From contig NW_014578621.1 in assembly GCF_000485595.1 (NCBI RefSeq), positions 17,615 through 45,731 of the forward strand: a stretch of 28,117 bases of DNA. The letters are read 5' to 3'. Positions 1-10,242 of this stretch are shown one piece after another. The position numbers and the translations under genes were made by a program. Under the pieces are notes generated by a model. It saw only the letters and a list, made by a program, of their open reading frames with translations, was not told the origin of the DNA and did not search any database. Each line of letters opens with the position of its first letter. The stretch's first letter is position 1. Origin of the DNA: Priapulus caudatus (taxonomy: Eukaryota; Priapulida; Priapulimorpha; Priapulimorphida; Priapulidae).

Positions 1-128
1 GCTCGCTCGTAGTTCAACATTGTTGAATATTTTCGCCCCGGTTGTTTTTTCGCACCGGACCGTATTTGTCGATCGGCCGGATCGCAAGCGCCAGCGTAGA
101 AAAATCGCACAGTGTGTCCTAGGCTTAA
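1..128 (-). mobile_element. Partial MITE (family shared with 13551-13824)
   Basis: The window starts inside this element. Read in reverse complement it matches the left part of the element at 13551: the end agacacactgtggcgatttt, the ctggcc / gatccggcc block, then the gaccggg and catgttgaatat stretches. The outer edge here is cctaggctta near 120-128. Non-coding; the remainder lies before the window. Confidence 0.7.
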
Positions 129-233
129 GGGTTTTCCATGATTGCTACGTCTTGACAAGAAGTTTCGCTATAAAACAGTGGCAGTGTGTGTATACGTTGA
201 TGACTGGAATGTATGAAATTCACTGGTAAAGAG

Positions 234-1492
234 GCCCAGTCACACATACGCAATGCACGGCCAGCGCATTGAAAATTAATCACAAAATGGAAAATAAGAT
301 CAGTGTGTCGTTGTGCGCCCAATATTGTGTCAAAGATTTGGCGCAGAAGCTAGCGACTTGTGACAACGACTGTCAACACCCATGCCTCACAGTCTTCGTT
401 GCTGGAGTGCGCAAAGCTTCTCTAGTATCCCGTCTCATCTGGGATTTTATGAACCTGCATGTGGATAGCGTTGTCCGTAATCTTATCACCAACCAAATGC
501 AGCTGTTGTGTGTGTGTGTGTGTGTGCTGTGTGTGGTCGTGTGTGTGTGGCTGGTGCTGCACTGCGGTAATACAGGGCGCACATAGTTAAAATTCCAACG
601 AATGCGACAGCCCGTGTGTTGCTAGCGCACGGAACGAATGGTCGCGCATCAACAGTCAGGTCAGGAACGAAACGGTAATGTATCAGGGCATATGGTGTTG
701 TGAGCACCCTCCACCAGGGGTGTGGTTGTGGTGGTGCTTGTATGGATAACACTCTCCAGAGGGTGATGACTGTGGGGCGTGTACGGGGTCCGCAGAGGCA
801 GACGATCGCGCGGGCGAGGATGGAGGGTCGCAGGCCAGGGTCCGGTACTCCCCCGGCTCTGCTCCGCCGCAGAGAGGAAACGCATTCGAGCTGGGATGCG
901 CGTGGCTCTCTGTGGTTCTTCTAGACACGATCAGCAGGAACCTCTGTCATCACCCATGAGGGTCGGAGGAGAAGTGATGATGAGGAGGTGGGGGTGGGAC
1001 CCGTTTATATACCCCATGGCTACACGCTGCGTACACGCTAGAAGAACGCTGGGCGCGCTACAGACTCGTTCAGCACTCGTTCAGCACGCCCATATTTGCT
1101 GCATGTTCACTGGACATGCGTTAGAAGCACGCTAGGTGTGCGCTAGGTGTTCGCTACACCTCAGCCGACGAACATACAACGAATACCCAGCGTGTGCTCC
1201 GCGTGTGTCTGGCGTTGGTCCAGCGCGCTCTGCACGTGTCTGGCGTCCTTCTGGCGTGTACATTCATGCGTCGAGCTCCACGCACATTTTTGTGCATGCA
1301 AATTTTTGTGCATGCACAAAATTGCCGACGCACACAGCGAATGACAACGAATGCATAGCGTTGGTCCAGCGCGCTCGACGAACGAGTAACGAATGCTGAC
1401 GCACACCCAGCAAAAGACAACGCACTGTCCAAAATTGCTAATTTTTCAGTGCGCGGGGCCGTGCGTCGTGTATGTGTGACTGGGCCATTACA
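234..1492. mobile_element. Non-autonomous TIR element, about 1.26 kb
   Basis: The left end GGCCCAGTCACACATACG (234-251) and the following 30 or so bases match the reverse complement of the right end around 1440-1492, giving imperfect terminal inverted repeats of about 45 bp. The interior is non-coding and full of short reiterated words (cacgctag, gttcagcac, gcgctaggtgt). The termini, TAATGGCC...GTCACAC, resemble those of the element at 8115-9022. The element sits upstream of the first visible SLC28 exon, presumably in an intron. A clear target-site duplication was not seen. Confidence 0.65.
506..552. repeat. (GT)n microsatellite, interrupted
   Basis: A run of tg dinucleotides with two interruptions (ctgtgtgtgg and tcgtg), lying inside the 234-1492 element. 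Open frames through it (CVCVCV) are dinucleotide artefacts. Confidence 0.85.
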
Positions 1493-1590
1493 GGAAGAAA
1501 TGCAGATAATTTGCAATTATGTATTCAGTTAATACTGCAGCTACATAATTACTGATGCCGATTCCTTATTAACGCGCTATTCGTTTTCAG

Positions 1591-1752
1591 ATTCTGCCGG
1601 TCATCGTATATTTTTCCACTGTCATCTCGATCCTGTATTACCTGGGTGTCATGCAGATGGTCATAAAAATCATTGCTGGTGGTATGAGGATTATTATGGG
1701 AACCACTGCAGCAGAGTCTGTAAATACTGCCGCCAACATTTTCATTGGACAG
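1591..1752 (+). CDS. SLC28A: SLC28 exon: ILPVIVYF...NIFIGQ
   Basis: A 54-codon exon, preceded by a polypyrimidine-rich acceptor ending ttttcag and followed by donor gtaggt. Entry and exit are in phase 0. It reads [20 protein letters not shown] and ends [10 protein letters not shown]. It covers a CNT membrane helix and the start of re-entrant hairpin 1. Gly-Gln at its end is the position that distinguishes pyrimidine-selective from broad-specificity human CNTs. Confidence 0.95.
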
Positions 1753-4700
1753 GTAGGTTAGATTAATGTGGTATCTGTCAGTTAAGTTGACATGGTTACA
1801 GTTGGACATATGGCTTCATATTTTTATTCTTATATTTCTATTTTAATTTTGTGTGTGTGTGTGTGTAGTAGACAAGCTCCTCTTATTATTGCATGTTTAT
1901 GTTAGCTTGATATGTTTGATTTGCAAGTTTCGCAGTTTTTTTGGTGCAGTAGATAAGGCTAGCTGATCCTATTAGAAGAAGATGGCACTCTTGTGTCAGC
2001 TCCGCAAAGTGTTGTACAATCGCAGTTATACGATGATGCAGGGTTTCTTCTACATAGGAGGCACTACGGCGCACCGCCGTTGTCAATTTTAACATCGCCA
2101 TTGTGAAAATGTTCCTGTATTTACCCGCCCCTGTCAAAATAGTGTCAATTCAAAAATATATAGATCACCACGTGCTTCTGACTATAAACATGGAAAATCG
2201 TAATGAAATTCACAGCAACGTTTTTTTTTGCGTGCCGGCACACTCGTGTGTCATTCCTCCCGATTGCAGCTTTTCCCTCGATTCCGGGAAAGTTTTGCTG
2301 CCGCTCCCTCATACCAGCGGTGCCCACCCCTACATATACAGCAATAAGCACGCCCACGCGACTAACAAGCCGTGCATTAATTACCCCCCCCCCAGGTGCT
2401 TCAATCAATGACGCCCCAGCCAGCAAGCACGTTACGATGTGCACTGCCACAGACGTGGGTAACAGGGGTGTCGCGTTTAGCTCAGCGCCGAATGTGCACC
2501 ATGTGCGGGCGGGAGATTTTGCTGGAGAATGGGTCGTTTTGGGAATATAATGCTGGAGGTTCAGAATATATACAAAACACGACCAGCTTCTGAATAATTG
2601 GTTTTAAAATATGTATTTGCAGTACATATATTCTGTTAGCATTCGAAGAAAAGAAGACAAAATTAAATTTTATGACATAAAAACTTTAATTCTAAAAGTG
2701 TTACATAGTTTTTTTAATTTTTCGTGAGAATGTGTAGGGCGTGTGGGAGAATAGGTCCAGGTGCGTGAGTCTCCCGCAAAAGGCGTAGGTCTGTTAACAG
2801 AGTAAGATTTAAACTGAAATTCTATTTTCAGGTTGCCTCAAATGCAGTCTAAGACATTCAAATTTTTAAAATTTTGCTGGGGGAGACCCCCAGAACCCCC
2901 CCTCTACCTCTCTGCCCCACGTCTGTCTGCAGAATCCACATTCGTGCCTATTCATTTCATGACTGTATTACTATTTAATGTGAATACTTGTATCATTTCA
3001 TATTCAGTTTATTTGTTCCTTTTGACAACTTGAAAAAGAGATTCAAGAGTCGTACAATGTGTTCAGAATAGCTTAGAATGCACCAAATCGCACCATTTTT
3101 TCAAAAAATTTCCTTGGGGAACATGCTCCCGGACCCCCCTAGCTGGGCGAGCTCCTATGGAGCTCGCTTTGCTAGGTCCTCGAGACGCGCAAACACACCT
3201 TTGAATCCATTATGCGATTTGAGTTTCTCCCCCAAACCGGCCAAATGTTACTGCTGTTGTCTAATTTTCCCCCAGAAGAAACCCTGTGATGTGTGTTTAT
3301 TTTTGCTTTGCAGACTGAGGCACCATTGCTGATAAAGCCATTTCTACCAAACATGACGCGCTCAGAGCTACATGCTGTAATGACTGGGGGCTTCGCAACC
3401 ATAGCTGGTGGAGTGCTAGCCGCATATATCGGCTTTGGGGTAAATTCTTAACTGACAGCACTAACTAGTCATATAGACTATTATACACTGAACATTTAAC
3501 TAACTATAGACTTCTGTAACGAATGGTAGATCATGGGTAAAGTAAGTAAGAGAAGTTATCTAGTTACTGTAACTCGTGTTGTGTATGGTAGCTATGATTT
3601 GCTCGCTAGAAAGCCGATCACGTGCTCATTGATTTGTTTATTTCGTGCACAACCGCTAGGTGCCAGCTTCACATCTGATAGCCGCATCAGTAATGACTGC
3701 TCCAGGAGCCTTGGCTGTCTCCAAGCTATTCTACCCTGAGTCCGAGGTGTCGAAGATGGAAAACATTAAAGATGTCGAGATGCCTAAAGGGTGAGAACAA
3801 TGTTTATGTTAGTTGTTCGATGTGGAGATACTGCAACCTGAAATGTGCATTTCTATACTTATATCTCTCTCGCTGCAGAAAGGAGCGCAATATCATTGAA
3901 GCAGCATCGGCTGGAGCGTCTGCATCCATCAAGATTGTCGCTCACATCGCAGCCAACCTCCTTGGGTTCCTAGGCGTCCTGTACTTTGTCAATGCTGCTC
4001 TCTCATATTTCGGCAGTCTTGTTGATTTCCCGGAGCTTTCGTTTGAGGTAATCTTGAAAATGTGTTTAAAATACCTTTTCGGGATCATTTTGTTGCAGAC
4101 TGTTTGATTTTAATCTAATTTCTATTTTCAAACCAATATACTGTAATTCACTTTCTATCTCTAACTACGCGTGCATGTTTTGCAGTTGTTATGCTCCTAC
4201 ATATTCCGTCCATTCGCGTTTCTGATGGGTGTGGAGTGGAATGACTGTGCCCTAGTGGCTGAACTACTTGGCACAAAGACGTTTCTGAATGAATTCATTG
4301 CGTATGATCGGCTTGGTGAATTCATCATAAATCGTGAATCTGGAACTTGCTCTCAAGATCACCCTTGCATGTCGGTAAGTGTCTGCAATCAATGCATCCT
4401 CTAGTGAAATCTACTACGTTTCTAGTCAAATAATTGAACCCATGGTGTAATTTGCCTGTCACTTAAAGAGTAAGTTTGGTTCTGGTCAACAACTATTCGT
4501 GATGGGAATCAATTGGAATTTTATCATCCATCATCGGTTGCGTCCAATCGATCGATGATCGAAGATAATCGGTTGAATGTTATTGATCACGGCCACCAGA
4601 TATTGAGATATATCATATATCATATAGTACAGTATTTTTTATAATACAATATTGTAAAAGCTATGTAACACAGTAACAGTATTATACTTGCTTATGTTTA

Positions 4701-7700
4701 GTTTGGTGTAGGTTATATTTAAGCTGTGAAGTAACCAAAAAACACAAAAATGAAATAAAGAGTCATTTCATTCATGTTTGTAAAAAAAATTGATAATCGA
4801 TTATTTATTTTCATAATCGAGCGCTTAGTTGGTAGCTGCAAACGAATGACTTTCGATTATAATCGATCACCGGGACATCACTAACAGCTATATTGTTTAA
4901 AATTAGTGTCATGTAAAGATATTGTACAAACATTGGCTGCTAGCTGATCTGTTATGTGAGTAAGTTTAAGGTGTTATATCATGTAAGTAAAGTTTTATGA
5001 AATATAGTTGTTAACCCAAGTCAAACCTCTTTTAAGAAGACAGTTACACCATTCACAGCATTGTCATCTGCAGATGGCTCCAACGCTGTTATCATCACCT
5101 AGGACGGTTCATTAAAGAGTATTTTTAACTCTTCTAATACATGTTTACTGCATGTAAAGATCATGGTATAAATCATAGCCAATTAAATTTGTTGCAGTAG
5201 AGGTATATACCTTTTAGTGCAATTTGTGTGACTTGCTTGCGTTGTTAAACAGCGAGTTATTTAGCATTCTCTACTTTATATATTGTGATCATATGCACTG
5301 TTAACGTTTGAAAAATGTTTTGGTAAAATTAAATAAAGTGGGGAAGACGGGTAGGATCATAAGCAAATGTCATTGTGTGGCGGTATATATCAGTATATGT
5401 ATCAGTAGGTACATTCCATTTTGGCATTTTTTTTCGGCAGATTCGTTCTGAAACAATCACCACCTATGCTCTGTGCGGGTTTGCAAATCTGGGCTCTATC
5501 GGGGTGACTCTTGGTGGTCTCGGCGCGATGGCGCCATCTAGGAAGAGTGAGCTAGCCGGGTTGGCAGTCCGTGCGCTGATTGCTGGCACGGTTGCCTGCT
5601 TCATGTCTGCCTGCATTGCTGGTAAGTAGTGACAAATCGATTGCCACATTTGCCATGCTAGCCTTGGTGATCTACAGGGGAGTAATCTATGGTTCGCACA
5701 GTCCTTGAAAAGTCTTTGAATTTGAGGGGAGTCCTTGACAAGTACTTGAATTTAGTAAATGGTGATTTTGTGCTTGAAAAGTCCTTGAATTTTTAGAAAG
5801 AATCCTTGCCTGTAATAAAAAGAAATTTTGTACCATCAATAATGTGCAAGCCTCAATAAAAATTGCGTTAAATGAGCTTAAAAAGCTATAGACACGATAG
5901 ACAGTTAAATGATGATCACAAATTACAGCAAGTCAGTAAAATTAGTCAATAAATCAAGGTATGTTGTAGAAATGACAGTGTTTAGAAGGGTTTATTAATG
6001 TGATCCAAGTAAGTTTTAGAGGTGACAGTGATTAGCAGTGCTCGAAATAAGCGTTGTCCGGTTGTCCGAGACAACCAGAATTTGTGCCGGACAACCTAAC
6101 CAGTCTGAGACATTGTCCGGTGGACACCAAGAAAAAGTTAACGAAAAAACGCACTTTATTTATGTTTTCTCAGTGTGTTCTCCAAGAGCACTTATAGCCT
6201 GGCGGCCCTCCATTAATCTATGGTGTGGGAAAGCGACCCATACCAAGCTGCTATTTCCAACACTGGTATATGTCAGGTTTTCTGATTTATGAGAGGTGAA
6301 CTCGATTGGAACGCAGCAAACCAGCAAGTTCACCCTTAGCATTTGTATTTTTATTCCATAGTTATTTTTGAATTTCCGATGGCTTTTTGCCCATGCAAAA
6401 CAAACAACATGCAGTGGGGATTTCATGTTGATCCGAAATTAAAAAAGAGAGAATTGTCGTAGTCAGATGAAGGCTGTACATGTACTCAAAAGTAGCGGCA
6501 AATACCAATCTCCTGCGATCTACATTTTCAAAATTTTCTGGGGAGGACCCCATACCCCCTCCCCCGCTTGTTTTCACCCCCTCTTGAATCCCCAGACCCG
6601 CCACTGAACAATTACATATCTTGGGAGCAGAGAACAAGTGAACAAAAATGTCGCTTTTTCACATGGCACCCCAAACAACAGATTGCAGAGCTGAGAAGTA
6701 GAGGAGCTGTAGGGTGTGGAGAGGGAGGGCGAGGAGCCATTAAAATATTAGTTCATCCACATATTTGCGGCAGTTTGCTGTTTTTGGCCACCCTTGTAAA
6801 AAAATCCTGGCTACACCGCTGTTTTTGGGTGTTTTCTGACCATATTATTAGTGATTGAAAATAGGAGATTTGGGGATATTTTTTTGGGACAACCCAGAAA
6901 TTGTTGCGGACAACCCGATTTGATACGCTGGGTTGTCCGGCAAGACAACCACATTTTTTTCTTATTTCGAGCACTGATTAGGAATGGGGTTATTATTAAA
7001 TTAATCCAGGTATGTTTTGTTCTGTGTATGAATTCCGATAAAATGTCCTTGAAAAGTCCTTGAAACAAATTTCAGTCCTGTATGAACCATGCTATGGCAC
7101 ATGTGATAATCGAACCCTGTGAGTTGCCCCCCCCCTCCACAAGTGAATAGCAAGACGTTCTAGCAGAAAAGATTGGTGTGTTACGATATTTTAAAAAGAT
7201 TGTGCTAGCCAACGGAGTGCTACAAACGTCTACAATTTGATGCTGCACGTGAAAAAAAGCATAAACTGGTGTAGCAAAACAATAAACATAAAATGAAGGT
7301 AATCAGGAATAAGATTAGTAGAATTTGAAGGAGAGGGCTAGTACCTTTTGCACCCATTATTTATGCCTACCGTACGTACTCTAGCTAATGGCTAAATTGA
7401 GACATAATGGCCACTATTTAACTAACTGAAATTGCCCACCTGTTTAAACTGAATATTAATGCTAGTACTGATAATCCTATCTACTATATAGTGTAATTAT
7501 GCTGGCATATGCCAGTCTAGGCAAATACTGCAGGAAACCCGTATTGTTAAGATTGCAAAAGTTTCATCTCTGAATTTACGGCAATAAAATACCTTGGTGG
7601 TTAGTCCATGCTCTGTAATCCTGTTTCTAGCAACAGCCAACACTGTTGCTGAATGTTGAAGAGTTTTACAGAGTGTAACATCTCTGACTGTACTTTGTCT

Positions 7701-7813
7701 GTTGCAGGCCTACTCATCAGGGACATCGACTATTCCTTACGTTAGACACGACACTGAACGTAACAGATGGCACTAACGCAACCCAGCTACTCGAAGTTCC
7801 ATTGACCTTGTAG
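1591..7813 (+). CDS. SLC28A: Concentrative nucleoside transporter (SLC28/CNT family), 3' seven exons
   Basis: Seven exons with GT/AG borders and compatible phases encode the C-terminal part of a CNT; about 354 residues are covered if the last exon is read from the intact duplicate. CNTs are plasma-membrane Na+-coupled (sometimes H+-coupled) importers of nucleosides. Visible hallmarks are GQ|TEAPLL across the first intron, [35 protein letters not shown]-like LLCSYIFRP followed by [20 protein letters not shown], and [10 protein letters not shown]. In the family these regions form the re-entrant hairpins and helices that bind nucleoside and cation. The N-terminal exons, which would end just before ILPVIVYFS, lie upstream of the window. 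The GQ pair resembles the broad-specificity CNT3 type rather than the SQ of human CNT1, so broad selectivity is only an inference. The terminal exon in this copy has a one-base deletion that causes an early stop. Paralogue assignment within SLC28 is not possible here. Confidence 0.95.
1753..3313 (+). other. SLC28 intron with GT repeat and G/C-tract repeat fragments
   Basis: The intron lies between the GQ and TE exons. It contains a short (GT)n at about 1851-1867 and a C-run at about 2383-2393. Two fragments (about 2868-2915 and 3090-3180) have the aaaattt + ggggga...accccc pattern that recurs at 6530-6600, 17280-17340 and 19260-19400. It suggests a dispersed GC-tract repeat. No coding exon was recognised within it. 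Confidence 0.55.
3314..3439 (+). CDS. SLC28A: SLC28 exon: [10 protein letters not shown]...AAYIGFG
   Basis: A 42-codon exon bounded by tttgcag and gtaaat, phase 0 on both sides. It starts with TEAPLL, completing the GQTE signature of hairpin 1. It continues with [19 protein letters not shown], the best-conserved stretch of animal CNTs, and ends in a hydrophobic AAYIGFG segment. Confidence 0.95.
3660..3790 (+). CDS. SLC28A: SLC28 exon: [16 protein letters not shown]...
   Basis: A 131-nt exon bounded by cgctag and gtgaga. It enters in phase 0 and exits after two bases of a Gly codon. It encodes [20 protein letters not shown], matching the CNT ASVMxAPxxLAxxK block. A charged cytosolic loop follows ([19 protein letters not shown]), which is the usual variable linker. 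Confidence 0.94.
3879..4047 (+). CDS. SLC28A: SLC28 exon: [16 protein letters not shown]...
   Basis: A 169-nt exon after a ctctcgctgcag acceptor. Its first base completes the split Gly codon. It reads [20 protein letters not shown], then [20 protein letters not shown], matching the CNT scaffold helix with the EAAxxGA motif. It ends SFE before gtaatc. Confidence 0.95.
4186..4374 (+). CDS. SLC28A: SLC28 exon: [16 protein letters not shown]...
   Basis: A 63-codon exon between tttgcag and gtaagt. It encodes [20 protein letters not shown] and then [20 protein letters not shown], the second re-entrant hairpin region with the conserved NEFxAY. The end, with three Cys in [12 protein letters not shown], is longer than in vertebrate CNTs at this variable loop. 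Confidence 0.95.
4497..4886. mobile_element. AT-rich MITE-like repeat with ATCGAT words
   Basis: The left edge (gtgatgggaatcaattgg) and the reverse complement of the right edge (gtgatgtcccggtgatcg) share the GTGATG start and then drift into many ATCGAT / ATAATCG words. The layout is typical of hAT-like non-autonomous repeats, but the superfamily is inferred only. It lies in the intron between the NEFIAY and CGFAN exons. Confidence 0.45.
5441..5621 (+). CDS. SLC28A: SLC28 exon: [19 protein letters not shown]...
   Basis: A 181-nt exon after ttttcggcag. It exits in phase 1 at gtaagt. It encodes [20 protein letters not shown], carrying the conserved CGFAN and S of the substrate/cation site. [20 protein letters not shown] and a hydrophobic [17 protein letters not shown] helix follow. 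Confidence 0.95.
5687..7089. mobile_element. Older repeat with gtccttgaaaagtccttga motif, split by a nested element
   Basis: The left edge ATGGTTCGCACAG and the reverse complement of the right edge ATGGTTCATACAG match at 11 of 13 bases. Both are followed by multiple CCTTGAAAAGTC motifs. Inside is a roughly 50-bp tandem unit (aatc.aggtatgt...gtgacagtg.ttag...). One unit is interrupted at 6036-6976 by another transposon. The whole lies in the last SLC28 intron. Confidence 0.65.
6036..6976. mobile_element. TIR transposon remnant nested in 5687-7089
   Basis: Perfect 16-bp terminal inverted repeats CAGTGCTCGAAATAAG ... CTTATTTCGAGCACTG are flanked on both sides by ATTAG, a 5-bp target-site duplication. 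The subterminal regions carry several copies of the palindromic word GGTTGTCCGG.ACAACC. An internal block at about 6530-6600 has the aaattttctggggagga / cccc tract pattern. No intact transposase is visible, so it is non-autonomous or decayed. The superfamily is unresolved. Confidence 0.8.
7708..7813 (+). CDS. SLC28A: SLC28 terminal exon, copy 1, with one-base frameshift
   Basis: The acceptor is tctgttgcag and the exon completes the phase-1 Gly codon. It reads [11 protein letters not shown], then meets TAG at 7743-7745. The copy at 23321 has one extra C (ccc against cc near 7736) and stays open for 34 codons plus stop, so this exon has a single-base deletion relative to it. The equivalent of the intact stop is TAG at 7811-7813. 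Whether the lesion is real or a homopolymer consensus error cannot be told from this sequence. Confidence 0.85.
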
Positions 7814-8114
7814 TGCCTTACATGTACTGGCTAATGTGCAAGTAAGTGTGCAAAGACTTGTTTGAATTTTTTAATATTTTTTTTGTCGAAGGCAAAGACT
7901 ACGTACATAAATGTTATATTCACCAAAAATTCATTCTGAAGAATAAATGGTCACGATGATGGAAAATAGAAATGATTGAAGCTGGTAATTACTTACCAGA
8001 GCATGTCTTGGTTGTTGAGAGTGATAGCTATATGTGACCGCGTTATAGCCGAATGACTCGGAACTGCGAAGTCGCACATTATTATTTACGCTATGTGTGG
8101 TTTTAACTATACAG
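7814..8114. other. SLC28 3' flank
   Basis: Probable 3' UTR and downstream sequence. Apart from the candidate AATAAA at 7942 and a GTAAGT at 7851 that could act as a donor, I see no feature. Confidence 0.4.
7942..7947 (+). promoter_or_regulatory. Candidate polyadenylation signal of SLC28
   Basis: An AATAAA hexamer lies about 130 nt after the terminal-exon stop, in AT-rich sequence. The matching position in the second copy (about 23555) reads agataaa, one base different. Support comes from motif and position only. Confidence 0.4.
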
Positions 8115-9022
8115 TAATGGCGCCGTCACACCCACCCGTATGAAAGCCAGCGTATACCGCGACCGTATCAAAATTTCTCTAAAACGCTGGCATACGCTGA
8201 ACTATCGATGTTTTTTTAAATTTTGGCCGTATACATAGCGGTATTCATAACGAGTTGGACGTATACATAACAGTAGTTAGTAATGTAGATAGAACGTTTC
8301 GATAACTTAAAGATAACTTATACCAACGAATGCTTAGCGTGTTGCCGGCGTTCACAACTTATGTCCAACGATAGTCTAACTTATGCGTATCGCCGACGAT
8401 CACGTGTCGTAGCCTATAAAAAGGCTGCCGCTCGACATTCAATTCATAACCGCACTAGACATCGCAGTATCAACATGCCAATACCATTTGTATATACCAA
8501 TTCCCCTAAACGCTGCCAATACGCCATTATAGTGATTATACGGTAGCTGTAAGTTAGAAACACGTTCAGTAAGTTCTGTGGTCGTCCGGAACACGTCCAA
8601 TACGTCTACATACGTCAATATGCGTTGGAGATAAGTTCGATATAAGTTACACATAGGTTCAAAGCACGTTACTCATAGGTTAGAAATAAGTTTTGGGTAC
8701 GCTAGACATTATCTCGAGTCCTCGACGTATATCGACTTACGAGTAACTTACAAGTAACGTGTGTGAACGTGTGTCAATGATCGCATAACTTACCTACAAC
8801 TTATGGCCTGCGTATGCGGGACGTATGGGCATACGCTGGCATACGTCGACCTCGCCGTACTACGACGTATACCAGCGTGCTTCAGCGTGCTTCAGCGTGC
8901 TCTTACCTTAAACAAAACTTACCCATAACTTATTCGACGTATGCCAGCGTATTCGCCAAATTTTCCATACGTTGGCATACGCTGGCTAAATCGTCAAGGT
9001 GTGACACGTCACAGGGCCATTA
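8115..9022. mobile_element. Non-autonomous TIR element rich in cgtatgccagcg words, copy 1
   Basis: The ends TAATGGCGCCGTCACACC and, in reverse complement, TAATGGCCCTG...TCACACC form short TIRs. Just inside them gccagcgtata and its complement repeat. The interior is built from reiterated words: catacgctggcatacg, ataagtt and acttatg, and a triplicated cagcgtgctt at 8876-8901. There is no coding potential. Confidence 0.65.
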
Positions 9023-10186
9023 AACTCGCATAAGTCGACACTTTTGGGACCAGCATATTTGGGCCGACTTACGCATTTTGTCGACTTATATGTAGGGCTC
9101 CCCTCCCAGGTGCCCGTCACCCCTACGCAGTCATAAACATGCTCCACACACGACGTCAGTTTGCGCCACATACATAGCAGACATGAAACAATCGGTCCGT
9201 ACATCAATCGACACCACTGCTGTCCATAACGCACGTACAGCGTACGCACTAGCGGCAAGCGCGGCACGCCATGACAGTACCGTATATGATCGCGTAATAA
9301 CCGCGGGCGCCTATACAGTATAAGCCGCACCTCAATTTGAATCGGGTAACAAAGTATTGCGCCTAGTATATTTCCCCTCACGGTATGGCGCACTTATAAA
9401 CCGCAGAGCAAATACAGGTTTGAAATCTGAGGCCAGATTTGCGGTTATTACGCGAGTATATATGGTAGATACAATAGTGTAACCGAACAAGAGTAGGGTT
9501 ACATTACAACTACAACCAACACAACCTACTCTTGTTGGGTTACATTATTGTAACTGGGGCATATCTGGGCTGGTTTATAATATCTGCATAACTGGGCTAT
9601 CTGTAACACCCGCTGTTGATTACACATTGGCGCATATCTGCGACAGCCAGCTCGTACATCCCCTAGATCGTACACTGCGCCATCGGCATTTCTGATGACG
9701 ACTTACAGATGGGAAATTACTGTTGTTTGTATTACATGGGACCTGTCTGCATGAGGGCGACGCCTTGTACATAATGACGGCTTATAAATGTCGACTTAGG
9801 CAGGGCTATTCCAATGGATTTACTATGAGAGAAAATCGGGACTTTGACTTCCATGACGACTTATGCGATGTGACGAGTTACACGATGAGACTTGTGCAAG
9901 TTTTACTGTATAGGCATAAAATTTTTGTTTTTGTGATTTTAACTGGAATAGAATATCTGGGTGAAATATACATATAATACCTTTAAAATATATAATTTTG
10001 CTATTTTGTATCGAATATATCAATATATGAAGTTAGGTACACTTTAGACTTTTTCTTAGATTTTCTCTCATTTCTTTTGATTTTTCAAGGGTTAATTAAA
10101 TAACTTCAAATATCCATAACTTTTTTATTTTTTATCCGATTCAAAATTTTTGGAGACCAGTATGAAGATAAAAGACAGTAGAACAT
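9023..10186. other. Non-coding flank in duplication copy 1
   Basis: No gene is recognised. The stretch contains repeated gtcgactta words (about 9035-9095 and 9690-9810), a hairpin at 9487-9537 and an AT-rich end from about 9900. The longest open frames are unlike known proteins and are broken by indels in the second copy. Confidence 0.5.
9487..9537. repeat. Hairpin: AACAAGAGTAGG / CCTACTCTTGTT
   Basis: A perfect 12-bp inverted repeat around a loop of about 27 nt, with gtta words alongside each arm. Both arms are preserved in the second copy (about 25104-25156). Confidence 0.7.
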
Positions 10187-10217
10187 CACCATATGATTAT
10201 CTGGAAATTGAAAAATT

Positions 10218-10242
10218 NNNNNNNNNNNNNNNNNNNNNNNNN
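10218..10242. other. Assembly gap (25 N)
   Basis: Exactly 25 N, a typical fixed-length placeholder. It lies just after ctggaaattgaaaaatt, where the second copy continues into the right inverted arm. Confidence 0.99.

Larger units (their letters stand above)
7004..10217. repeat. Large direct duplication, copy 1
   Basis: The block is nearly identical to 22617-25842 over about 3.2 kb, including the SLC28 terminal exon, the 8115-9022 element and AT-rich flanks. Differences are mostly one- or two-base indels, plus a few real differences such as an extra block near 23220 (caaaattatg) absent at about 7610. The copy stops at the N gap. Confidence 0.93.

Noticed and set aside
269-586. A 105-codon frame upstream of the transporter
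   Set aside because: It lies within a TIR element, ends in a (GT)n repeat and has no CNT similarity, so it is not an upstream SLC28 exon.
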